Shown here piece by piece: positions 30,303-38,114 of a stretch of DNA of 64,000 nucleotides. The notes below the pieces were generated by a model, which was given only the letters and a program-made list of their open reading frames with translations, was not told the origin of the DNA and searched no databases. Position 1 is the stretch's first letter, and each line of letters begins with the position of its first letter. Position numbers and translations under genes: made by a program. The DNA comes from JAAZKA01 sp034926225 (GTDB lineage: Bacteria > Bacillota > Clostridia > Oscillospirales > QAMX01), in NCBI GenBank assembly GCA_034926225.1, contig JAYFRF010000001.1, positions 379,198 through 443,197 of the forward strand. The letters run 5' to 3'.

Positions 30303-30416
30303 TATACTCTTCGGGCTCCTATCACAGCATAACGCAAAAAGGCGCTATCAATAATGATAACGCCGTTAATAATAATTACGTTAACGCTGTAATTAAAAGG
30401 ATTCAAAGAGCGCATT
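30303..30416 (-). CDS. ilv operon leader peptide (attenuator), 37 codons
   Basis: A small ORF with a strong AAGGAG site 6 nt before the ATG at 30416, ending TAA at 30303-30305. The peptide is MRSLNPFNYSVNV, then III, NGV, III and DSAFLRYAVIGARRV: 7 Ile, 5 Val and 2 Leu in 37 residues, including two runs of three Ile codons. It is directly followed by the intrinsic terminator in front of ilvB. This is the classical ribosome-mediated attenuation layout: low charged Ile/Val tRNA would stall the ribosome on the Ile/Val run, change RNA folding and permit readthrough. The peptide itself probably has no other function. Gram-positive ilv operons more often use a T-box, and I see none here. Confidence 0.88.
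30342..30365 (-). promoter_or_regulatory. Pause-type hairpin overlapping the leader Ile codons
   Basis: GGCGTTATC and GATAGCGCC on the minus strand pair over 9 bp (one G-U) with a 6-nt loop. The stem covers codons 18-25 of the leader peptide, including the second Ile triplet, so a stalled ribosome would melt it. Confidence 0.65.
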
Positions 30417-30465
30417 GTTTTTCTCCTTCAGCCATCTTCGAAGATAACAAAATATAAACACCTAT

Positions 30466-30494
30466 ATACTATCATAATATTCATGATCTGTCAA
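30466..30494 (-). promoter_or_regulatory. Promoter of the ilv leader and operon
   Basis: Minus-strand TTGACA (30489-30494), 17-bp spacer and TAGTAT (30466-30471), about 50 nt before the leader ATG and just downstream of the ABC exporter stop at 30539. Confidence 0.75.
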
Positions 30495-30538
30495 TAGTAA
30501 ATTCGAAATTTTTAAGCCAGGAGAATATAACTGTATTT

Positions 30539-32392
30539 TCATTGATAATACTGCGCCTGCGTAAACCATAGTGTATGATACTTACCGTCTCTGTCCGTAA
30601 GCAGAATGTCATGGCTACCGTGCTGAACGATTTCACCGTGGTCGAACACGATAATATCATCGCAGAAGCGGCAGGAGGACAGACGGTGGCTGATGTAAAT
30701 AGCGGTTTTATCGCCGACGATTCTGCTGAATTTACTATAAATCTCGTACTCCGCGACAGGGTCGAGCGCGGCGGTCGGCTCATCGAGTACGATGAGCGGT
30801 GCGTTTTTATATAAAGCGCGGGCGAGTGCGATTTTTTGTGCTTCTCCACCGGATATCTCCACACCGCTTTCTTCGAAATCCTTATATAAATATGTTTCCA
30901 CCCCGTCCGATAAAGTGTGCAGACGATTGCCGAAACCGGCTTCCATCAAACAGGACTCCACGCGGGAGCGGTCATAATATACAGAAGCCGCGACATTTTG
31001 AGCAAGAGAGAATGAAAAAAGTTTAAAGTCCTGAAAAACGATAGAAAAGAGTGACAGGTATTCATCGTAATCATACTTCTGGATGTTGATACCGTTTAAA
31101 AGGATTTCCCCCTCGTCCGGGTCGTATAGACGGCATAGGAGCTTGATAAAGGTCGTCTTGCCGGAGCCGTTTTGCCCGACCACCGCCAACCGTTCACCGA
31201 TGCGAAAACAAATTGAGACATGGCGCAGGGCGTAGGTATCGGTGTTGGGATATCGAAAGGATACATCGCGGAACTCGATTTCGTAAAGGTTATCCCCGCC
31301 GTCACAGAAGGCGCGTTTTTCTACGGGAAGCGTTCCTTCGTATTTTTTATTGGGGATATCCAAGTAGTCATATAGGGCTTGTAAATGCTTACAGTAGACC
31401 GCATTATCCGCCAAAACGAACAGCAACCCCTGTACCCCTTCCCCAAGGCGGCTCAGTACGCCGACATACTGCACCATGCTGCCGATGCCGAACGCGCCGT
31501 AGAAGGCTTTCAACACGACGAATATATAGCATAACGCGTTGCCGATACCGATGACGATACCGGCGACGGCGGGATAAAGAGACATCTTAAGGATCTGCCT
31601 GTCGGTATCCATATCGCTCTTTAAAAGCCTTTTGAGCATACGGTCGGCGATAAAACTCTGCCTGTAAATTCGTAAATCTTTGGCGCGGTCAGATGAAATA
31701 TACAGTTCGCGGCCAAACAGCATTGCCATACGATTGAACCATACGGTGCCCTTACACCAGTCCTCAAAGACACGGTTTTCATGGACAACGGCACGAGCGT
31801 TGCATACTCCGCATAGAGATATGCCAAAAAGCAGCGCAAGCGCCCATAACGGATGATCGATAACAGGATTACCGGACTGCTGTATAAATAATGTCACCGT
31901 CATGGAGACGGAAACAAGGATACTGACAATGTTTTCGACGAGTCCGGAGGTGCCCCAGACGAGCTGTGCAAGACCGTTGCCAAACATATACAGATTCTCT
32001 TCGGCTCTTTTGCGTTGGTGCTGTATTTCCGCATTTTCCAAATCTACAAAGTCCGCGGACATTTGCTTATCGGCGAAAACCTTTCCGAAAGAGTGCCACA
32101 TTTGCGATTCCTTGGCACTGTTGACCTTGTCCAGAGTGTTCCTGATCAGCGATGCGGTAAAATTGACAAGTACCACAGCTGCCGCATAAATTACGATGAG
32201 CCGGAGGCTGCGTGCGCCGGACAGCTCGCCGATGATCTGTGCCGAGAACCAGATCGCCGCGAACGGCTGCAGGGAGGACACAAGCGCCGCCAATGCCTTG
32301 CCTTGTACGAGACCTGGGCAGTATTTGCTGAGAAGTCCAAAGCCGCGCCTGGTGATGGCGATGCGCTCCCGAAGGGTTAGTTTTTTCGTCAT
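30539..32392 (-). CDS. ABC exporter half-transporter (membrane + ATPase domains), subunit 2
   Basis: A 617-residue type IV ABC exporter: six hydrophobic helices in about residues 1-330, then a nucleotide-binding domain with Walker A GQNGSGKTT (about 400), signature VEISGGEAQKIALARAL and Walker B LIVLDEPTAALDP, followed by a normal switch His (ISHRLSS). It overlaps the preceding half-transporter gene by 4 nt (ATGA), so the two proteins most likely form a heterodimer. Both ATPase sites look intact. Exporters behind a LytTR two-component system often move peptides or antibiotics out of the cell; the substrate here is unknown. No start codon doubt: ATG at 32392. Confidence 0.9.
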   Translation of the reverse strand: MTKKLTLRERIAITRRGFGLLSKYCPGLVQGKALAALVSSLQPFAAIWFSAQIIGELSGARSLRLIVIYAAAVVLVNFTASLIRNTLDKVNSAKESQMWHSFGKVFADKQMSADFVDLENAEIQHQRKRAEENLYMFGNGLAQLVWGTSGLVENIVSILVSVSMTVTLFIQQSGNPVIDHPLWALALLFGISLCGVCNARAVVHENRVFEDWCKGTVWFNRMAMLFGRELYISSDRAKDLRIYRQSFIADRMLKRLLKSDMDTDRQILKMSLYPAVAGIVIGIGNALCYIFVVLKAFYGAFGIGSMVQYVGVLSRLGEGVQGLLFVLADNAVYCKHLQALYDYLDIPNKKYEGTLPVEKRAFCDGGDNLYEIEFRDVSFRYPNTDTYALRHVSICFRIGERLAVVGQNGSGKTTFIKLLCRLYDPDEGEILLNGINIQKYDYDEYLSLFSIVFQDFKLFSFSLAQNVAASVYYDRSRVESCLMEAGFGNRLHTLSDGVETYLYKDFEESGVEISGGEAQKIALARALYKNAPLIVLDEPTAALDPVAEYEIYSKFSRIVGDKTAIYISHRLSSCRFCDDIIVFDHGEIVQHGSHDILLTDRDGKYHTLWFTQAQYYQ

Positions 32393-34242
32393 GCGTTCAC
32401 CTTCTCGCCATCGGGATGCTCCCGGTAGTATTTCGCTTGTGTTTCAAACAGCTCAAAATACCGGCCTTTTTTCATAAGCAGCATTTCGTGCGTACCTTCC
32501 TCGATGATTCTACCGTTCTCTATCAATAATATACGATCGCAAAAGCGCGTGGAAGCGAGCCGGTGCGAAATGAACACCGCCGAGTGACCACGCAGGATCT
32601 CGTCGTAGCTCTCGTACAGACGGCTCTCCGCAATCGGGTCCAGTGCGGCTGTCGGCTCATCGAGTATCATCACCGGCGCGTCCTTGTACAGCGCGCGGGC
32701 TAAGAGAAGCTTCTGTATCTCACCGCCGGAAAACTCAACACCGTCGTCATAAATTGTCCTGCCGAACTCGCTTTTAAGTCCCTTTGGCAGCGATTCGATT
32801 TTCTCCCATAATCCAGCCGTTTTAAGACAGCGCCGAACCCTGTCCAAATCAATCTGTGCCGTGACCGACTCCGCGACGATTTCCTCGATGGTGACGGGCA
32901 GAATGCTGTGATGCTGGAACACGGCGGAAAAAAGCCGATAATACGCTATACGATTGTACGCTTTCACATCGTCACCGTTATAACATACCATGCCGCCCGT
33001 CGGATCTGTCAATCCGCAGATAAGCTTGACAAGCGTCGTTTTCCCGGCGCCGTTAAGACCCACTACGGCCAGATGCTCCCCCGCCTTGAGTGTCAGGCTG
33101 ACGTCTTGAAGTGTGTCAGCATCCGCACCCTCATAACGATAGCGGACATGGCATAGCTCGATGGTTTTCGGGGCTGCCATTAACCCATCCGTCTCGATCC
33201 CGCCTTCGCGCCGATAGTTTTCCGGGTAATCCAGATAGGCACGCAGGTAATTGAATGAAAGACTTGTACGATTAAGGGTGTTGATTTGCCCCAGAATTCC
33301 GCTGAGCCATACTGAAAATCCGGTGATCACACCGAAATACAGTACAAAATCCGCGACCCCGATATGAGAGGTGAGCACGAGGTACAAGAGATAGGCGTAT
33401 GCCGCGCCCTCGCGCAGCATGGACAGACCGCTGTCCAACACGGATACGCCGAAGACCTTCGCGGCATACCGGCGATACCAACCGGCAAGACCTGCCAGAT
33501 TTATATTATAGAGCTTATCAAACCAGGCGGCGATGCGATACAGACGGATATCTTTGGCGGAGCGTAAATCGCCGGAGCTGTTGTTGATGTAATCCGTCCG
33601 TTGCTGATAGCCGATCTTTTCCTTGTTGTTGTCCGATGTCCAACGGACAATTTGTTTATTCAGAAAATAGCTCGCAAGCGTTGTGGAGATCAAAAACAGA
33701 ACAATAGACGGGCTGAGTTTGGCGAGAATGCCAAAATATAAAAGGAAGCCCAGAGCGTTTGAGAGCAGTGTGATACTGTTTTCATAGATCACCGCCATCG
33801 GCGAATCATGGCCGTTACAAACGGTAAAGACTTCGGATTGCAGCTTCCTAAAGTGCTCCCTTTCCTGATTCTCATAGTCGGTGGTCATGCCTTTATAGGC
33901 GATTTTTCCGGTGTAATAGGTGTTCATTCGATATTTTTGGAAATAAACAATCTTCTGAATGAAAATTTTCAGACCGGAAAGGATCGCAATCCCCAAAGTA
34001 AACGCAAGCGTCACCACCGCAAGGCTTTTCACGCCGTCGTCGGAGGTGATCCTCTGTATAACGACCTTGGGCAGGAATGTGGTCAGTACCGGCAGCGCCG
34101 TATTCACAAGAATCGCCAGCCCACACCACATGAGGAGCGGCGGATAACAGTCAAGTGTGTTTTGAAAGCAGAACGACAGATTCCGGATTAGTGAATATTC
34201 GTTCACATTCATCTCGTTTGACTTGCTCTTTTTCTTTTTCAA
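32389..34242 (-). CDS. ABC exporter half-transporter (membrane + ATPase domains), subunit 1
   Basis: A 617-residue partner of the following gene, with the same layout: a transmembrane domain in about residues 30-340, Walker A GLNGAGKTT (about 395), signature VEFSGGEIQKLLLARAL, Walker B VMILDEPTAALDP and ISHRLAS. I place the start at the TTG at 34242, which lies 7 nt after a full AGGAGGT site; the GTG at 34251 is inside that site. The N-terminus is strongly basic (MKKKKSKSNE). An 80-nt gap separates it from the kinase gene, and one promoter at 35833-35861 could drive all four genes. Confidence 0.9.
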   Translation of the reverse strand: MKKKKSKSNEMNVNEYSLIRNLSFCFQNTLDCYPPLLMWCGLAILVNTALPVLTTFLPKVVIQRITSDDGVKSLAVVTLAFTLGIAILSGLKIFIQKIVYFQKYRMNTYYTGKIAYKGMTTDYENQEREHFRKLQSEVFTVCNGHDSPMAVIYENSITLLSNALGFLLYFGILAKLSPSIVLFLISTTLASYFLNKQIVRWTSDNNKEKIGYQQRTDYINNSSGDLRSAKDIRLYRIAAWFDKLYNINLAGLAGWYRRYAAKVFGVSVLDSGLSMLREGAAYAYLLYLVLTSHIGVADFVLYFGVITGFSVWLSGILGQINTLNRTSLSFNYLRAYLDYPENYRREGGIETDGLMAAPKTIELCHVRYRYEGADADTLQDVSLTLKAGEHLAVVGLNGAGKTTLVKLICGLTDPTGGMVCYNGDDVKAYNRIAYYRLFSAVFQHHSILPVTIEEIVAESVTAQIDLDRVRRCLKTAGLWEKIESLPKGLKSEFGRTIYDDGVEFSGGEIQKLLLARALYKDAPVMILDEPTAALDPIAESRLYESYDEILRGHSAVFISHRLASTRFCDRILLIENGRIIEEGTHEMLLMKKGRYFELFETQAKYYREHPDGEKVNA

Positions 34243-34331
34243 TCCGTTCACCTCCTGCCGTCATACTACCACAAATAACCGTTCCCCTGTTGCTTTCGGC
34301 ACGAACGGTTGAAATATGAGCACGAATTACA

Positions 34332-35000
34332 TCACAGCGGAAGCATGACCTCGGTAGCGAACACGCCTTCCTCGCTTTGGCGGTTGACATAGCCGTCGTA
34401 TTTGTCGGCGATGGTATCTACACGTATGAGCCCGAAGCCGTGACTCGCGCTGTTTTTTGTAGACAGGTAAGTTTTCCTTGACTTTTTAATCTCACCGCCA
34501 AAGGAGTTTGATATTGAAAGGTAAAGCTGCCCCTTCAGAATGCCGATGAAAACGCGGATGAATCTATTCGTGTCCACGGGTTGTTGCAGACATGCTTCCA
34601 TGGCGTTGTCAAGTAAATTCCCGATGATCACACAGAGGTCAATTTCAGAAATTTTTAATCCCGACGGGACGATGGCTTTCGCGTTGACGGAAATGCCCTT
34701 AGAGTTGATGAGGGACAGCTTACTGTTCAGTATCGCATCGACCATCACATTCCCGGTTTTGATAACGGTATCCACAGTGGTCAGATCATCGTTCAGTCTG
34801 AGCAAATATTCACGCGTCTGCTCCTCGTTTCCGCAGAGAGCGAGTAAGGTCTGAATATGGTTATGATAATCATGCCTCCAGCCGCGCATGGTTTTATAGA
34901 TGTTCTGTACCTCATTACAGTGACGGGTGATGAGATCGCTCTGATACGCTGCGATACGGCGGTCGATGAATTTGCCAAGCAACAGGTTTGTAAGCCCCAT
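34332..35000 (-). CDS. Short cytosolic GHKL sensor histidine kinase
   Basis: 222 residues, an AgrC/VirS-like kinase core without the usual membrane sensor. A coiled start leads to the phospho-acceptor region WRHDYHNHIQTL (His near residue 48). The ATPase domain has the N-box IIGNLLDNAMEAC, the G-box HGFGLIRVDTIADKY and the C-terminal strand FATEVMLPL. The ATG at 35000 directly follows the regulator stop (35002-35004) and has AGAGG upstream; longer frames run inside the regulator gene. With no membrane segment it may sense through the ABC exporter, as in flux-sensing modules, but that is inference. Confidence 0.82.
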   Translation of the reverse strand: MGLTNLLLGKFIDRRIAAYQSDLITRHCNEVQNIYKTMRGWRHDYHNHIQTLLALCGNEEQTREYLLRLNDDLTTVDTVIKTGNVMVDAILNSKLSLINSKGISVNAKAIVPSGLKISEIDLCVIIGNLLDNAMEACLQQPVDTNRFIRVFIGILKGQLYLSISNSFGGEIKKSRKTYLSTKNSASHGFGLIRVDTIADKYDGYVNRQSEEGVFATEVMLPL

Positions 35001-35001
35001 A

Positions 35002-35712
35002 TTAAGTACCTCTGTAAAATCGGATGAACGCCTGATTGACGGCGGCATATCGGCTGCGAGAGAGCGGAAGCTTGTCGCCGGAATCAAGCGTGATTTCCGT
35101 CCTGGTTATACTGCGGATATGCTGCACGCCGACGATATAGGAACGATGGCAGCGGATGAAGGCCGTACCCATCTGTATCTCGATATCGGATATGCTCATT
35201 TGCACGTCGAAAGCCGAGGTAATAGTTGTGACCCGACAGGTATGAGCAAATGCTTCGACGCTGATGATATCCCCTTCACGGATACGGTGCGATTCGCCAT
35301 CGGCTTTCAAAAGAATAGAGCGTTCCGCCTGCCCAAGCCTAGCGGCGGCACGGGAAAGGACGTCGCAGAGCTTGCCGAAAACTACCGGTTTGAGCAAGTA
35401 GTGAAGCGCGGAGACTTCATAGCCCTCGGCGATGAAATCCGGGAAGCCTGTAATGAAGACGATTTGCACCGTGCTGTTGTCGCGGCGAAGCTTTCGCGCA
35501 AGTTCCACGCCGTTCATAGCGCCCATTTCTATATCCAGCAAAAGGATATCGTAGGACGGATCCTCTGCGTATTGAAACAAGAACGCTTCTGCCGATTGGT
35601 AAGTATTAATCAGAACGCGATTATCACATAAATCGGCCCATTTTTTAGCCAAGGAAGACAAGTAAGCGAGAACCTCGGCATTGTCGTCACAGATGGCGAT
35701 GCGGTAAAGCAT
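35002..35712 (-). CDS. LytTR-family response regulator
   Basis: 236 residues. The receiver domain (about 1-120) has IAICDDN, the phospho-Asp in ILLLDIEMG (about residue 57) and LLKPV. A LytTR DNA-binding domain (about 135-235) has IISVEAFAHTCRV and FIRCHRSYIVGVQHI. I chose the ATG at 35712 (GGGAGGA upstream) over a start 7 codons earlier. It is the first gene of a regulator-kinase-exporter-exporter operon and probably controls that operon through LytTR repeats, which I could not identify with confidence. Confidence 0.9.
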   Translation of the reverse strand: MLYRIAICDDNAEVLAYLSSLAKKWADLCDNRVLINTYQSAEAFLFQYAEDPSYDILLLDIEMGAMNGVELARKLRRDNSTVQIVFITGFPDFIAEGYEVSALHYLLKPVVFGKLCDVLSRAAARLGQAERSILLKADGESHRIREGDIISVEAFAHTCRVTTITSAFDVQMSISDIEIQMGTAFIRCHRSYIVGVQHIRSITRTEITLDSGDKLPLSRSRYAAVNQAFIRFYRGT

Positions 35713-35760
35713 AAGGGTTTTCCTCCCAGACATGGATGCGTATAGGTTTACTATAACATA

Positions 35761-35807
35761 AAAAAGGAGATATGGCTACTGCTATTACGCAGGACATAAC
35801 TCCTTTT
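35761..35807 (-). terminator. Terminator-like hairpin in the leader of the LytTR/ABC operon
   Basis: Arms 35762-35774 and 35795-35807 pair with one mismatch around a 20-nt loop, and a run of six T residues follows on the minus strand. It ends the small membrane-protein gene upstream, but it also lies downstream of the next promoter (35833-35861), so it could attenuate the exporter operon. Confidence 0.6.
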
Positions 35808-35832
35808 ATAAGCGATGCAATTTCATAGTATA

Positions 35833-35861
35833 ATAATATTTCTTCACTTTGGTATGGTCAA
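35833..35861 (-). promoter_or_regulatory. Promoter of the LytTR/kinase/ABC exporter operon
   Basis: Minus-strand TTGACC (35856-35861), 17-bp spacer and TATTAT (35833-35838). The predicted transcript begins near 35826 and carries a leader of about 115 nt that includes the hairpin at 35761-35807. Confidence 0.7.
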
Positions 35862-35888
35862 TAGATAACTCGTCCGTGCGTATGGCCG

Positions 35889-36176
35889 TTACAAGTTGAT
35901 CCATAACGTCAAGAGCATAACAATCACCATAACAATGGCAATGATAAGGTTTTTAACCGTTTTTTCCTCCCGTATGTAAGCGACGGAAAAAATACCGCAT
36001 AGTACAACCGGTACACCAAGTGCTGCCGGTTTCGGCAATGTTGTCGGGGTCTGTCCGGCAGTGGTGATTTGAACGATGAGTCGGTCCGGGAGGATGATGT
36101 AGCCGATAACGGCAATGGTTAACGCGACGAGAATAAGAAGAAGTGCGATGGTGCGTTTCTTTTGTACGGTACCCAT
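35889..36176 (-). CDS. Small membrane protein, DUF1648-like
   Basis: 95 residues with three hydrophobic helices (about 9-28, 50-68 and 74-94). The segment between the first two has Pro and Gly spacing (ILPDRLIVQITTAGQ..TLPKPAALG) resembling the DUF1648 domain found at the N-terminus of SdpI-like immunity proteins; the call is tentative. ATG at 36176 with AAGGGAGA 8 nt upstream. It has its own promoter and lies upstream of the exporter operon on the same strand, so a link to self-protection is possible but not shown. Confidence 0.6.
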   Translation of the reverse strand: MGTVQKKRTIALLLILVALTIAVIGYIILPDRLIVQITTAGQTPTTLPKPAALGVPVVLCGIFSVAYIREEKTVKNLIIAIVMVIVMLLTLWINL

Positions 36177-36295
36177 TAGATGATCTCCCTTACTTTAGTC
36201 GTAATATATGGTGCGCAGGATCCTGTGATTGTCGATCGTTAATAAAGAACCGGCTGTTTTTAGTGACCGACGTATAGAGAAATCCCTTTTTGAGT

Positions 36296-36324
36296 ATTGT
36301 ATCATATATATTTGTAAAAATCAA
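36296..36324 (-). promoter_or_regulatory. Promoter of the small membrane-protein gene
   Basis: Minus-strand TTGATT (36319-36324), 17-bp spacer and TACAAT (36296-36301), leaving a leader of about 110 nt. Confidence 0.6.
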
Positions 36325-36384
36325 TCTTTTTTAAGATGGATCAAGGTGTATACAGTTAAACATCCTTAGCTCGCAGTATCCCTT

Positions 36385-36840
36385 TTACTGCGGTTCCATT
36401 TTGGTACTGATAACCACTTTGCATTGGTCATCGATCATTAAGGTACTCTCAACCGTAATATGCTGCGCATCCATTTTACTCGCGGCGGATAACATGGCGA
36501 TCATGGGGTCAAGGCACCACCCATGACAGGGATTCGCTCCCCCCATCTTCTTGGACAGCGAACAGAGTTTGCACGAAGTCGCTGTGGCTGTATAACCGTC
36601 CTCGGTTTTTTCCACAGACCAATTTGCACAGCCATAGATTTCCGAAAGCTTGTAAAAAACATCCTCAACACTTTCAATGCCCAATTGCTGATTCAAATAA
36701 GGCGCCGACTGTGTCTGCCTTTCTTTCCTTCTTTCAACAATCGTATCGAGCGCTTTCAACTTGTCGTATGTGTTGACTGTCTCGGCTACGGATGCCGCAT
36801 ATGTGTATTGCAGTATGGCGAGTCTCTTTTCGATATCCAT
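36385..36840 (-). CDS. Cysteine-rich protein of the ATC-hydrolase-like family
   Basis: A 151-residue soluble protein. The first ~60 residues are helical; the second half carries five cysteines, four of them in CKLCSLSKKMGGANPCHGWC (about residues 91-110). This pattern resembles proteins annotated as L-2-amino-thiazoline-4-carboxylate hydrolases (a Cys-containing family of uncertain biochemistry in most members). ATG at 36840 behind AAAGGAGAG. A perfect operator for the neighbouring TetR protein lies 24 nt upstream, so the gene is probably released from repression by the TetR ligand. The catalytic role here is unproven. Confidence 0.6.
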   Translation of the reverse strand: MDIEKRLAILQYTYAASVAETVNTYDKLKALDTIVERRKERQTQSAPYLNQQLGIESVEDVFYKLSEIYGCANWSVEKTEDGYTATATSCKLCSLSKKMGGANPCHGWCLDPMIAMLSAASKMDAQHITVESTLMIDDQCKVVISTKMEPQ

Positions 36841-36863
36841 TTTTGTCTCTCCTTTAATAATTT

Positions 36864-36883
36864 ATATTAACGTTCGTTAATAT
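36864..36883. promoter_or_regulatory. TetR operator upstream of the Cys-rich gene
   Basis: A perfect palindrome with 9-bp arms, ATATTAACG-TT-CGTTAATAT. The same TAACGTTCGTTA core occurs at 37521-37540 in the promoter of the adjacent TetR gene. Confidence 0.8.
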
Positions 36884-36945
36884 CAGGTAAGCATAAATCC
36901 GCATTATCCATGCCATACGGGTTTTTGTTTAATTTGAGGAGGAAA

Positions 36946-37506
36946 TTATACACTTCCCCGCAGAACAATGGTAATCTCTTCGCGAATTTCTTTTTCTGGC
37001 AGATATCTGTTTTTTACAACGATGCTATCGATCAGCGTTTCCAACAAATGGACCAAGGTTCTCACAACCGCGGTATCGTTATCCGTATTTTTCAGATAAG
37101 GCTGTAAAATATGAAAATGTCGAGGAAGTATGGTCTTTTCCCACTCATCCATGATCCCCATCAATTCCTCATCGCCGTCAAAGGACAAATAAACCTTGAC
37201 TCCGAGCCGGTACACTTGTTTATCGTAACGGCTCAGAGCATTTAGATCATACACGAATTTTGTGTAAAAATCTATGACATCATTGATTTTTAAAAGCGAA
37301 GCCTGCCTTTTTATAAGATTGAAAAATTCCTTTTTAATGATTTCATCAAAAAGTTCTTTTTTATTTTTATAGTAATAATAGATCATCGGCAGAGAGCAGT
37401 TTACATCGTTGGCAATATTACGGATAGTCGTTCCATGATAACCATTGGCATTAAAGTGTTCAACCGCTACTTCTTTAATTCGTTCTCGTAAATCCTGATC
37501 TGACAT
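36946..37506 (-). CDS. TetR-family regulator
   Basis: 186 residues. The N-terminal helix-turn-helix is textbook: ERIKEVAVEHFNANGYHGTTIRNIA, then NCSLPMIYYYYKNKKELFDEII in residues about 6-58. The rest is a helical ligand-binding and dimer domain. I chose the ATG at 37506 with GAGGG upstream. Identical operator cores at its own promoter and before the next gene, 105 nt downstream, indicate autoregulation and control of the Cys-rich protein. The inducer is unknown. Confidence 0.9.
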   Translation of the reverse strand: MSDQDLRERIKEVAVEHFNANGYHGTTIRNIANDVNCSLPMIYYYYKNKKELFDEIIKKEFFNLIKRQASLLKINDVIDFYTKFVYDLNALSRYDKQVYRLGVKVYLSFDGDEELMGIMDEWEKTILPRHFHILQPYLKNTDNDTAVVRTLVHLLETLIDSIVVKNRYLPEKEIREEITIVLRGSV

Positions 37507-37520
37507 AATACGCACCCTCA

Positions 37521-37540
37521 TATTTAACGTTCGTTAGTAT
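37521..37540. promoter_or_regulatory. TetR operator at the TetR promoter
   Basis: TATTTAACGTTCGTTAGTAT shares the 12-base core TAACGTTCGTTA and 16 of 20 positions with the site at 36864-36883. It overlaps the first two bases of the -10 box and the predicted start of transcription, a position suited to repression. Confidence 0.8.
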
Positions 37541-37567
37541 TATATTTGATTCACCTCTCGATGTCAA
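37539..37567 (-). promoter_or_regulatory. Consensus promoter of the TetR gene
   Basis: Minus-strand TTGACA (37562-37567), 17-bp spacer and TATAAT (37539-37544), a perfect match to the main sigma consensus. Confidence 0.9.
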
Positions 37568-37656
37568 TAGTATATAGAAATATTTTTTCCAGCAACGAAA
37601 TTCGCTATGTTAAATTTTAGCAGTGTAATCCATTCAAAATTTTTTTCCTAAACATA

Positions 37657-37685
37657 TTGACAAAATTTGATTTGACGCATATAAT
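37657..37685 (+). promoter_or_regulatory. Consensus promoter of the arsenic operon
   Basis: TTGACA (37657-37662), 17-bp spacer and TATAAT (37680-37685). All eight downstream genes are closely packed on the plus strand with no terminator until after arsC. Confidence 0.9.
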
Positions 37686-37693
37686 AGCAGCAT

Positions 37694-37709
37694 ATCGAAT
37701 ATTCTTGAT
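37694..37709. promoter_or_regulatory. Likely ArsR operator
   Basis: The imperfect palindrome ATCGAATATTCTTGAT lies just after the -10 box and 14 nt before the ArsR start, the usual position and ATC...GAT shape of ArsR-type operators. Confidence 0.55.
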
Positions 37710-37722
37710 TTGAGGTGATCAA

Positions 37723-38037
37723 TTGGCAACCGTTTATGATGAACACGCTAAGGTTTTTAAAGCGTTTTGCGATGAAAAGCGCTTGCGAATACTTGAGCTG
37801 CTGCGCGGCGGGGAAAAATGCGCCTGTGTTTTGCAGGAACAGCTGGACTTGGGGCAGTCGGGGCTTTCTTACCACATGAAGCTTCTGGTCGAATCCGGCA
37901 TTGTGGAAAGTCGGCAGGAGGGAAAATGGACACACTACAAAATCAGTGAAAAAGGCAGTACTTATGCAGGTACTCTGCTGAAGGAGCTGACAACGCCGAA
38001 CGCGGTTACAGAAGAAAAAGACTGCCGTGATAAATAA
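37723..38037 (+). CDS. ArsR-family metalloregulator
   Basis: 104 residues with a winged helix: LRILELLRGGEKCACVLQ, then LGQSGLSYHMKLLVESGIV and a wing RQEGKWTHYKI. The CAC pair near residue 33 lies in the DNA-binding helix region where E. coli-type ArsR carries its arsenite-binding CVC motif, so arsenite could release it from DNA. Translation starts at TTG 37723 behind GAGGTGATC. First gene of the arsenic operon, with an operator-like palindrome at its promoter. Confidence 0.9.
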   Translation: MATVYDEHAKVFKAFCDEKRLRILELLRGGEKCACVLQEQLDLGQSGLSYHMKLLVESGIVESRQEGKWTHYKISEKGSTYAGTLLKELTTPNAVTEEKDCRDK

Positions 38038-38114
38038 GCTATAACAATGGCTTTTAAACAACAGAACGCATCATATTTATTTGATGTTTTTTATGAAAGT
38101 GAGGCTTATAACCT

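Noticed and set aside
30224..30538. T-box riboswitch before ilvB
   Set aside because: I looked for a specifier stem and a T-box-like conserved segment before the terminator and did not see them; the translated Ile/Val-rich leader explains the region better.
35687..35797. A 36-codon upstream ORF beginning in the hairpin before the LytTR regulator
   Set aside because: The AAAAGGAG site is only 2 nt from its ATG, too close for normal initiation, and the frame overlaps the regulator start without any telling codon bias.
37648..38061. A 137-codon minus-strand frame covering arsR
   Set aside because: ArsR on the plus strand has a winged-helix motif, a consensus promoter and a ribosome site; the other frame reads as nonsense.
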